Assembly: GCA_947499925.1 (NCBI GenBank)
Contig: CANMQR010000040.1
Coordinates: 1 to 6,292, forward strand
Direction of reading: 5' to 3'
DNA: 6,292 bases
From: Neisseriaceae bacterium
Lineage (GTDB): Bacteria > Pseudomonadota > Gammaproteobacteria > Burkholderiales > UBA11063
The notes beneath the pieces are model-generated. The model worked only from the letters and a program-made list of their open reading frames with translations, made no database searches and was not told the DNA's origin. Shown here piece by piece: positions 1-5,940 of the stretch (positions within the stretch are counted from its first letter, which is position 1; each line of letters starts with the position of its first letter). The position numbers were made by a program, and so were the translations under genes.

Positions 1-624
1 AGGTTGTCGCAGCAGTGAATTTTGGTCCGTACGAAAATTGTGATAAAAGCGCCAGTTATGTAGTTGCTTACTTAATGCGGCAATCTCGGGATATAAATGC
101 GGTTCACGCAACTGGGATAACACTGATTCTGAGTTAGATAAAAAGAAAGGATAAGTATGCTTATTTTGCTCCTGATCAAAAATAAAGCCTGTGCTGTTAT
201 CACGTTCTAATAGCAAAGTACTTGGTCTTTTTTTATCTCCCAGCCAAACTGCTTCTTGTTTAACTTCTGGATCCAATAAGAACATACTATAAGGGACTGG
301 GACGGGTATTCCACAACTTAATTCATAGCTTAGATCAGTGCATATGGCACGTAAATTCAGGCGAGCTTCAGTTTTATTAAAATTGGCACGGCGTTTTGCA
401 CCAGCCCACATAAGTGATGGTACTCCTCCTTCTAAAGCAAGAGTTTGTGCAAGTTCGCCTTTAGCAGCTTGAGCTAGCAGGTAAATTGTTTTATATACAT
501 TACTTTTTCCGCAACCATTAGCACCAGTAATTACATTAATTTGACCAAATTTTAAAACTAGTTTCTGGATTGAGCGATAACCTTCAATATCTAACTCTTT
601 AATTATTGCTGCATTATTTCTCAC
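1..624 (-). CDS. AAA-family ATPase (RecF/SMC-like, COG4637-type), N-terminal 208 residues, C-terminus outside window
   Basis: The frame stays open from a GTG at 624 to position 1, so the protein runs past the left edge and only 208 residues are visible. It begins with a beta-strand of the kind found in RecF/SMC-like ATPases (KELDIEGYRSIQKL, residues 9-22), followed by a Walker A loop GANGCGKS at residues 34-41. Residues 190-208 (NWRFYHNFRTD, then RQP) resemble, from memory, the block seen in the predicted-ATPase family COG4637. Walker B and the ABC-type signature would lie in the missing part. GTG is chosen because it is the first possible start after an in-frame TAA at 636-634 and no in-frame ATG precedes Walker A. 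No clear Shine-Dalgarno sequence is visible. The gene lies 38 bases after dedA on the same strand, so co-transcription is likely. ATP binding is well supported; the cellular role is unknown, and DNA repair or defence roles are only possibilities. Confidence 0.8.
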   Translation of the reverse strand, partial: MRNNAAIIKELDIEGYRSIQKLVLKFGQINVITGANGCGKSNVYKTIYLLAQAAKGELAQTLALEGGVPSLMWAGAKRRANFNKTEARLNLRAICTDLSYELSCGIPVPVPYSMFLLDPEVKQEAVWLGDKKRPSTLLLERDNSTGFIFDQEQNKHTYPFFLSNSESVLSQLREPHLYPEIAALSKQLHNWRFYHNFRTDQNSLLRQP

Positions 625-662
625 TGTTATTACTTATAGAAAATTTTAATTTGAAATTATGA

Positions 663-1295
663 CTAATTCTTCTTAAGTTTAATTTCGTCTAATATCATCT
701 TAAATACCGGCAATACCGAGATAAACATCACCAATATAATAATTACTGATAAGTGTTCTTTTACAAACGGTAGATTACCAAATAGATAACCACCACCTAG
801 AAATATACTAACCCATAAAAACGAACCAACAAGGCTAAAACCAATAAATCTGCTATATTTCATATGTCCAACACCTGCAACAAATGGTGCGAATGTTCGA
901 ACTAATGGTATGAAACGAGCAATAATTACGGTTTTTCTACCATGGCGCTCATAGAAGTCATGGGTTTTATTTAGAATATCACGTCTAAATATCTTAGAGT
1001 CTGGATTTTTAAATAAGGCTTCACCTAGAAATTTACCAATCATGAAGTTACTGTTGTCACCCAGAAATGCAGCGAAGAAAATCACCAGAGCCAAAATAGC
1101 AAAGTCTAAATGCCCACTAGCAGATAGCCCCCCAGCAACAAATAATAACGAGTCACCAGGTAGAAAAGGGGTAACCACAAGTCCAGTTTCAGCAAATATT
1201 ACAAGAAATAAGATTACATAAAAGAAATTATGGTATTGGCTAACTACCTCGCCAAGATATTTATCAAGATGCAAAATTAGATGAATAAATTCCAT
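663..1295 (-). CDS. dedA: DedA family inner-membrane protein (VTT/SNARE-associated domain)
   Basis: This 210-residue polytopic membrane protein matches E. coli DedA closely over its whole length, as far as I recall that sequence. Residues 36-49 read ETGLVVTPFLPGDS, and residues 126-134 read ARFIPLVRT followed by FAPFVAGVGHM. The pairs E36/D48 and R127/R133 have the same spacing as the acidic and arginine pairs needed for function in the paralogue YqjA. DedA proteins support envelope integrity and proton-motive-force homeostasis; some members return undecaprenyl phosphate across the inner membrane. Which substrate this copy moves cannot be read from sequence. The ATG at 1295 has AGGA at 1306-1303 with a 7-base spacer, so the start is secure, and the stop is TAG. 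It follows secF by 35 bases on the same strand, with no terminator between them, which suggests one transcript with secDF. Confidence 0.94.
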   Translation of the reverse strand: MEFIHLILHLDKYLGEVVSQYHNFFYVILFLVIFAETGLVVTPFLPGDSLLFVAGGLSASGHLDFAILALVIFFAAFLGDNSNFMIGKFLGEALFKNPDSKIFRRDILNKTHDFYERHGRKTVIIARFIPLVRTFAPFVAGVGHMKYSRFIGFSLVGSFLWVSIFLGGGYLFGNLPFVKEHLSVIIILVMFISVLPVFKMILDEIKLKKN

Positions 1296-1302
1296 GCTAT
1301 TA

Positions 1303-1306
1303 TCCT
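1303..1306 (-). promoter_or_regulatory. dedA ribosome binding site (AGGA)
   Basis: AGGA lies 7 bases before the dedA ATG, at normal spacing, and fixes the start. It sits beside a 7-base inverted repeat (arms 1298-1304 and 1323-1329) that could partly mask it. That pairing is almost all A/T with an 18-base loop, so it is probably weak. Confidence 0.7.
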
Positions 1307-1330
1307 ATCAAGTTAAAATTCTGATAATAA

Positions 1331-2260
1331 TTAAACTACAGCTTCTTCTTTACGTTTTGGTGTTTTCACTAGGTTCGCTCTATCAACTCCAAACCACATA
1401 AGTAGGGGTGAAGCAACTAAAACTGATGAATAAATACCAAATAAAATACCAATAGTTAAGGCTAGGGCAAAATTATGTAAGCTTGGTCCACCAAAGAATA
1501 ACATTGATAATACCATCATCTCAGTGCAACCATGAGTGATTATTGTTCTACTCATTGTAGCGGTAATCGCATTATTGATGATAGCAGATACTTTTCCACC
1601 ACGAATAGTTCTGAAATTTTCACGAATTCTATCAAATACTACAACAGATTCATTAACTGAGTATCCAAGTACAGCAAGTATTGCAGCTAATACAGTTAGT
1701 GAAAACTCCCATTGGAAGAGTGCGAAGAAACCAAGAATAATTACAACATCATGCATATTAGCAATTATGGCTGCAACAGCAAAACGCCATTCAAAACGAA
1801 TAGCAAGGTATCCCATAATACCAATACATACAAATAATATAGCAAGTAAGCCATTAGTTACTAAGTCTTGTCCTACTTGAGGGCCGATAAATTCAACACT
1901 TTTAAGTTGAGGGTTAGGGGCGGCAGTACTAATTAAATTATATACTTCATTTGATAAGGTAGCTGAATTTGTACCCTTTTTATTGGGTAAACGTATCATT
2001 AAATTATTGCTACTACCGATATTTTGTACTGTTGAAGCTTCTAAGTTGTTATTGTTTAAAATCGTACGGATTTTGTTTGAATCAACTGATTGTGAATATG
2101 ACACTTCCATTAAAGTACCACCAGTGAATTCAACTGATAAGTTTAGTCCGCGCGAAAATAAGAAAAATATAGCTAAAATAAAAGTCAGTAGCGAGATAGT
2201 AGTTGTTATCTTGCCATACGACATAAAAGGTATATCTTTTTTTATCTTAAAAAATTCCAT
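1331..2260 (-). CDS. secF: Protein translocase subunit SecF
   Basis: SecF pairs with SecD in the inner membrane to form the proton-driven accessory that completes Sec-dependent export after SecA has started it. The 309-residue length is normal. The protein has one N-terminal membrane segment (about 18-37), the SecF signature VEFTGGT (43-49), a small periplasmic domain to about 130, then five C-terminal membrane segments. The fourth-segment motif reads GYSVNESVVVFDRIREN (199-215), with Glu204 at the position that is Asp213 in E. coli, so a carboxylate is kept. Arg238 in MSRT matches the conserved arginine of the next segment. The MEFFKIKKDIPFM start and the ITHGCTEMMVLSM stretch look betaproteobacterial. 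The start ATG is preceded by GAGGG at 2275-2271. The secD stop is only 14 bases upstream, so translation of the two is probably coupled. Confidence 0.97.
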   Translation of the reverse strand: MEFFKIKKDIPFMSYGKITTTISLLTFILAIFFLFSRGLNLSVEFTGGTLMEVSYSQSVDSNKIRTILNNNNLEASTVQNIGSSNNLMIRLPNKKGTNSATLSNEVYNLISTAAPNPQLKSVEFIGPQVGQDLVTNGLLAILFVCIGIMGYLAIRFEWRFAVAAIIANMHDVVIILGFFALFQWEFSLTVLAAILAVLGYSVNESVVVFDRIRENFRTIRGGKVSAIINNAITATMSRTIITHGCTEMMVLSMLFFGGPSLHNFALALTIGILFGIYSSVLVASPLLMWFGVDRANLVKTPKRKEEAVV

Positions 2261-2270
2261 TGCTATATCA

Positions 2271-2277
2271 CCCTCTA
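2271..2277 (-). promoter_or_regulatory. secF ribosome binding site overlapping the secD stop codon
   Basis: On the minus strand the sequence reads TAGAGGG: TAG (2277-2275) ends secD, and GAGGG (2275-2271) is the secF Shine-Dalgarno sequence, 10 bases before the secF ATG. The two share one base. A ribosome terminating on secD would sit on the secF initiation site, an arrangement that favours coupled, near-equal synthesis of the two partners. The coupling is inferred; the overlap is seen directly. Confidence 0.75.
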
Positions 2278-4089
2278 TATATGTAATTTATGAATACGAC
2301 TATTAGCATATAATAATGCAACAATCCCGCGAGAAACTAGTACAGCACTAAACATTGAGGTAAGTATTCCAAGACAATGTACTACAGCAAAACCTTTTAT
2401 TGGCCCAGATCCAAAAGCTAATAATGCAAGACCGGCTATAAGTGTTGTCACATTTGAGTCAATAATAGTTGCCCAAGCGTGTTCGTAGCCTGATTCTATT
2501 GCGATATGAGGCTTACGTCCATGGCGTAGTTCTTCTCGAATCCGCTCATTGATTAGGACATTAGAGTCAATTGCCATCCCAAGTGCTAGAGCAATAGCTG
2601 CAATCCCTGGTAGGGTGAGTGTTGCTTGAAGCATTGATAGCGCTGATATTAATAGAAGTAGATTGACCGCTAGAGAGATTACAGAAATCACCCCAAATAC
2701 TTGGTAGTAGATAATAGTAAATAACGCAATAGCTACAAATCCCCATAATACTGAGTGAAAGCCTTTGGAGATATTTTCTTGACCTAGTGATGGGCCAATT
2801 GTACGTTCTTCAACTATATTCATAGGTGCTGCTAATGAGCCAGAACGTAATAATAGTGCGGTATCGTTAGCTTGTTCGGTAGTCATAGCTCCAGAAATCT
2901 GTACTTGCCCACCACCAATTTCGGTTCTAATAACAGGAGCAGTTACTACTTCACTTTTGCCATTATCAACTAATATCATAGCCATACGCTTACCAATACT
3001 TTCGCCGGTTACTTGCTTGAATATAGAAGAACCTGTACCATCAAGGCGTATATTAACAGAAGGGCTACCGTTTTCATCAAACCCAGGTTGGGCATCAGTA
3101 ATATTGTCACCTGTTAGTTCTACGTCTTTTTTAACCAAAATCTTGGTTATAGCACCATTTGCGCCTATATCATCAAGAAGCACTTGATTACTTGGAACAT
3201 TACCAGCTATAGCAGCACTCCTATCACTTTGGTCATCGTTAACCATTCTAACTTCAAGAGTAGCTGTACGCCCTAGGATATCTTTGGCGCGTGCGGTATC
3301 TTGTAGTCCAGGTAATTCAACCATTATGCGGTTAGCGCCTTCTTGTTGGATAATTGGTTCGGCAACACCTAGTTCATTAACTCTGTTATGTAAAATCAAC
3401 ATATTTTGTTTTACAGCAGCTTCTTTGATTTTATCCATTTCGGTTGGTGAAATAATAGCCTCTAGATTACCGTTACCGTCTTCATTAAGAGCGATATTGG
3501 GTAAATCTTTTTTTAGTAAAGCTGCAGCATCAGAAGCAGCTGTGGCATCACGAAACTGAATTACAATGCTATTATTGTTAATATTAACCGCACCAAATCT
3601 AGTTTGATTATTACGAAGAGTGCGTTTAACGTCACTAGCATATTTATCAAGAGTTTTTTTAATAGCAGCATTCATATCAACTTCTAATAGCAAATGAACC
3701 CCACCTCTTAGATCTAGTCCGAAGAACATTGGATTAGCATTAATTTTGCTTAAGAAATTTGGGCTTCTAGATACTAAATTAAGTGCTACAATATAACTAT
3801 CCCCTAGTTGTTTTTGGATTATGTCACGAGCTTTTAGTTGACTATCAGTATCATTAAACTTTAGTTTCAACATTTTGCCATCAAAGATTTCACCACTAGG
3901 GGTTAGATCATTGCTAGCTAGATTAGCCTCAATAGAGCTAAGTGTAGCCGTATCAATAGCACTTGCCGCATGTGGATTTGATATTTGTACTGCTGGCACT
4001 TCACTATAAAAGTTAGGGATTGTATATATTAGTCCTATAACTACTGCAAGAGTAATTAGTAGGTATTTCCAAAGAGGGTATTTTGTCAT
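2275..4089 (-). CDS. secD: Protein translocase subunit SecD
   Basis: SecD is the larger half of the SecDF accessory complex; its periplasmic head is thought to grip emerging proteins and pull them outward using proton flow. The 604-residue length is close to E. coli SecD. The order is: first membrane segment (about 8-26), a long periplasmic region with the P1 signature GLDLRGGVHLLLEVD (124-138) and NRVNELGVAEP (235-245), a second periplasmic part ending in RSGSLAAPMNIVEERTIGPS (415-434), then five membrane segments from about 445 to 595. Asp508 in GMAIDSNVLINERIREE corresponds to E. coli Asp519, which is essential for proton-driven function. The start matches the MxRYPLWKY-type start I recall from betaproteobacterial SecD. 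Oddly, no good Shine-Dalgarno precedes the ATG, and yajC ends just 19 bases upstream, so SecD may depend on ribosomes arriving from yajC. Confidence 0.98.
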   Translation of the reverse strand: MTKYPLWKYLLITLAVVIGLIYTIPNFYSEVPAVQISNPHAASAIDTATLSSIEANLASNDLTPSGEIFDGKMLKLKFNDTDSQLKARDIIQKQLGDSYIVALNLVSRSPNFLSKINANPMFFGLDLRGGVHLLLEVDMNAAIKKTLDKYASDVKRTLRNNQTRFGAVNINNNSIVIQFRDATAASDAAALLKKDLPNIALNEDGNGNLEAIISPTEMDKIKEAAVKQNMLILHNRVNELGVAEPIIQQEGANRIMVELPGLQDTARAKDILGRTATLEVRMVNDDQSDRSAAIAGNVPSNQVLLDDIGANGAITKILVKKDVELTGDNITDAQPGFDENGSPSVNIRLDGTGSSIFKQVTGESIGKRMAMILVDNGKSEVVTAPVIRTEIGGGQVQISGAMTTEQANDTALLLRSGSLAAPMNIVEERTIGPSLGQENISKGFHSVLWGFVAIALFTIIYYQVFGVISVISLAVNLLLLISALSMLQATLTLPGIAAIALALGMAIDSNVLINERIREELRHGRKPHIAIESGYEHAWATIIDSNVTTLIAGLALLAFGSGPIKGFAVVHCLGILTSMFSAVLVSRGIVALLYANSRIHKLHI

Positions 4090-4108
4090 ATTAAATACTG
4101 CTTATTAA

Positions 4109-4447
4109 TTATTGTTGTACTTTATCTAAAGTACCTTTTTCAACTTTAGATCCTATTGTTGCTTTTTGTACGCTGATAATAACATTGTTAGCGATTTCCA
4201 ATAGTACAAATTGTTCAGCAACTTTATTAACGCGTCCTAAGATTCCACCATTAGTTAGAATTTCATCACCTTTTTGTAGCTCTGCTACCATTAGGCTATG
4301 TGCTTTAGCTTTTTTTTGTTGAGGGCGGATTAGTAAGAACCAGAACAATACAAAAATAACCAACATAGGTAAAAATTGCATAATATTGAAACCACCAGGA
4401 GCAGGAGCTGATATACCGGCTGCAAAAGCGCTAGGAATAAGAGACAT
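4109..4447 (-). CDS. yajC: Sec translocon accessory subunit YajC
   Basis: YajC is a small inner-membrane protein that binds SecDF and the SecYEG holotranslocon; it is usually dispensable and its exact task is unclear. The 112-residue length is typical. After a short Ala/Pro/Gly-rich start there is one membrane segment (about 22-40, MQFLPMLVIFVLFWFLLI) followed by the family hallmark RPQQKKAK (41-48). The cytoplasmic domain carries LQKGDEILTNGGILGRV, as in nearly all YajC proteins. The ATG is supported by GAAAGG at 4461-4456 with an 8-base spacer. It is the first gene of the yajC-secD-secF run. In E. coli tgt lies immediately upstream; here a symporter gene does, across an 87-base gap. Confidence 0.97.
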   Translation of the reverse strand: MSLIPSAFAAGISAPAPGGFNIMQFLPMLVIFVLFWFLLIRPQQKKAKAHSLMVAELQKGDEILTNGGILGRVNKVAEQFVLLEIANNVIISVQKATIGSKVEKGTLDKVQQ

Positions 4448-4534
4448 TGTATAAACCTTTCGTTAAAAAATAAATTTGAAATACCCGGATTTTATTATCA
4501 GGATACATTTAGTAAGTATAGTATTATAATACAT
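4448..4534 (-). promoter_or_regulatory. yajC leader with possible promoter (TATAAT at 4528-4523)
   Basis: This 87-base gap separates the symporter stop from the yajC start, the widest break among the minus-strand genes. It contains a perfect TATAAT (4528-4523) and a close TATACT (4520-4515). At 16-18 bases upstream of either I see no convincing -35 hexamer, so the promoter call rests on the -10 boxes and the gap size alone in very AT-rich DNA. The yajC ribosome binding site AAAGG lies at its far end. I see no GC-rich hairpin followed by a T run, so the symporter transcript could read through. Confidence 0.35.
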
Positions 4535-5761
4535 TTATCGTTTGCGTTCCCATTTATCCACAATAGCTGCAGATAGTGCATTACCAAAAACGCTTGTTGC
4601 AGTATATCCCATATCTGTAAAACTAGCTATTGGGAAGATAACATACATTGCTGTTTCTGGTATTCCCATAGCTGCAAGGGTTGCTGCGATTATTACTAGA
4701 GATGCTCTTGATACTCCAGCAATTCCTTTAGAGGTAATCATTAGGGTTAAAATCATTATTGCGGTTTGGGAATTGGTGAAGTGATAACCATGTAATTGAA
4801 TAATAAACATTAGCGCAAAAACGCAGTTGATTATAGACCCAATAAGATTAAAAGAATAACCTAAAGGAATAACAAAACCTACAGTCTCAGAATGAGCGCC
4901 AAATTCTTTTAGCTCTTCAAGCACTCGCGGAAGTACAGATTCGGAGGAGGTTGTAGAAAAAGCAATACCCAAGCTATCGGCGATAGTTTTTATTAGGCGA
5001 AATAGATCTTTTTTAAGTATTATATAGCCAATAACTAATAAAACAGCCCAAAGTATAGCAAGGGCTAAGTAGAACTCAAGTAGGTATATTGCGTATGAAG
5101 ATAATACTCCAAACCCATTTTGTACTATCATAGCACATACTGAACAAAAAACTGCTATAGGAGCAAGACGCATTACATAATCAGTTACTTTAAAAATCAG
5201 TTTTCCAAACATTTCAAATATATTAAATAATGGTTCAACTGATTTCCCAAGAGATACACCAGCAATCCCTAAGAATATTGAGAAAACGACGATATGGATA
5301 ATTTGGTTTTTGGCAAAGCTATCCATAATTGCTGAAGGGACAATTTCGTTAAGAAAAGATTTGAGATTTATTCCGTTGGCGATATCATGCGTACCTGATG
5401 TGGTACTATTAATCATTCCCGCTAAAGCTACCCCAGGCTTAAATATTTCAGCAATTGTATATCCAATGATAACTGCAATAAATGTACCGATAATAAATAC
5501 AATAATTGATTTTAGAAATAAGCGCCCGAGACTACTAGCGTCACTTAGTTTGGAAATACCAACAACTAAAGTTGTAAACACTAGAGGTGCGATAATCATT
5601 TTGATTAGACGCATAAAAAGACCGGATATGGTATTTAGAAATTCAGCTGTATTAATTAGTAGCTCTTGATTTGATGTGCAGAGCCTTATAATCTCACCGA
5701 TAATCAATCCAGCAATTAAAGCAAGAAATACATACATCCCAATACCAAATTTTTTGTTCAT
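4535..5761 (-). CDS. Dicarboxylate/amino acid:cation symporter family (DAACS, DctA/GltP-like) transporter, variant binding site
   Basis: This 408-residue inner-membrane protein has the full SLC1/DAACS fold: about eight membrane helices and two re-entrant hairpins. Hairpin 1 reads FSTTSSESVLPRVLEELKEF (268-287), close to E. coli DctA. GYSFNLIGS follows at 301-309, hairpin 2 is SKGIAGVSRASLVIIAATL (344-362), and the last helix has FTDMGYTATSVFGNA (381-395). Relatives use Na+ or H+ to import C4-dicarboxylates, glutamate, aspartate or neutral amino acids. Three usually conserved positions differ: the Asp of NxDG(T/S) is Ile307, the Arg of DMxRT is Tyr386 and the following Asn is Ser390. An acidic substrate is therefore doubtful, and the substrate is unknown. 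The frame could extend to a GTG at 5791, but a TATAAT at 5807-5802 would put the transcript start almost on it, and the family alignment begins near MNKKFGIG, so the ATG at 5761 is preferred. Confidence 0.87.
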   Translation of the reverse strand: MNKKFGIGMYVFLALIAGLIIGEIIRLCTSNQELLINTAEFLNTISGLFMRLIKMIIAPLVFTTLVVGISKLSDASSLGRLFLKSIIVFIIGTFIAVIIGYTIAEIFKPGVALAGMINSTTSGTHDIANGINLKSFLNEIVPSAIMDSFAKNQIIHIVVFSIFLGIAGVSLGKSVEPLFNIFEMFGKLIFKVTDYVMRLAPIAVFCSVCAMIVQNGFGVLSSYAIYLLEFYLALAILWAVLLVIGYIILKKDLFRLIKTIADSLGIAFSTTSSESVLPRVLEELKEFGAHSETVGFVIPLGYSFNLIGSIINCVFALMFIIQLHGYHFTNSQTAIMILTLMITSKGIAGVSRASLVIIAATLAAMGIPETAMYVIFPIASFTDMGYTATSVFGNALSAAIVDKWERKR

Positions 5762-5801
5762 TTCTTGCCCACTTCCAATCCTTTTACACACATAAGGTTC
5801 G

Positions 5802-5830
5802 ATTATACCGTATTTTAAGAGGGGTAAATA
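5802..5830 (-). promoter_or_regulatory. Candidate promoter for the symporter gene
   Basis: A perfect -10 box TATAAT occupies 5807-5802 on the minus strand. Upstream, TATTTA at 5830-5825 has 17-base spacing, or TTTACC at 5828-5823 has 15; neither is a strong -35. Predicted transcription would begin near 5795, giving a leader of roughly 30 bases to the ATG at 5761. This is the main reason to reject the upstream GTG start. Confidence 0.5.
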
Positions 5831-5836
5831 TATTTA
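5825..5836. promoter_or_regulatory. 12-bp perfect AT palindrome between divergent promoters
   Basis: TAAATATATTTA is its own reverse complement. It overlaps the candidate -35 area of the minus-strand promoter and lies about 27 bases before the -35 of the plus-strand promoter. It could be an operator or a promoter-stimulating AT element, but short AT palindromes arise easily by chance in DNA of this composition, and no known regulator motif was recognised. Confidence 0.25.
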
Positions 5837-5862
5837 TATTTCGAAAAATTTTGTAAAAATAG

Positions 5863-5890
5863 TTGCAAGAATCTGTGGTTATGCTAGAAT
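5863..5890 (+). promoter_or_regulatory. Promoter for the repeat-protein gene (TTGCAA, 16 bp, TGC-TAGAAT)
   Basis: The -35 box TTGCAA (5863-5868) is separated by 16 bases from the -10 box TAGAAT (5885-5890), which differs from TATAAT by one base and carries an extended -10 TGn (5882-5884). Transcription would begin near 5897, leaving a leader of about 44 bases before the ATG. This is the best sigma-70-type promoter in the window and suggests the gene is expressed on its own. Confidence 0.6.
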
Positions 5891-5928
5891 GATTACCTAT
5901 GTATTATAAATTTTATATCAATAATTAT

Positions 5929-5935
5929 GGAGAAG
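5929..5935 (+). promoter_or_regulatory. Ribosome binding site of the repeat-protein gene (GGAGAAG)
   Basis: GGAG at 5929-5932 lies 8 bases before the ATG at 5941. It is one of the strongest ribosome binding sites in the window and fixes the start. Confidence 0.8.
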
Positions 5936-5940
5936 TTTAT

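Noticed and set aside
625..662. Possible terminator between dedA and the ATPase gene
   Set aside because: The 38 bases are almost all A/T with no GC-containing stem, so nothing supports termination.
1536..3559. Open frames on the plus strand opposite secD and secF
   Set aside because: They lie entirely inside well-supported secD/secF coding sequence on the other strand, have no ribosome binding sites of note, and their translations look like no protein family.
4481..4505. Possible terminator hairpin after the symporter gene (TATCC pairing with GGGTA)
   Set aside because: It has only five pairs including a G-T, a 14-base loop and no clean T run; it is too weak to call.
4542..5669. Open frames on the plus strand opposite the symporter gene
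   Set aside because: They are antisense shadows of an intact transporter gene; their hydrophobic stretches mirror the membrane helices of the real protein.
5762..5791. Upstream GTG start adding ten residues to the symporter
   Set aside because: There is no ribosome binding site before it, the predicted transcript start falls almost on it, and the extra residues (beginning CKRIGSG) lie outside the part resembling the family.
5889..5909. Six-codon open frame (ATG ATT ACC TAT GTA TTA) in the leader of the repeat-protein gene
   Set aside because: It overlaps the -10 box and predicted transcript start and has no ribosome binding site, so it would not be translated.
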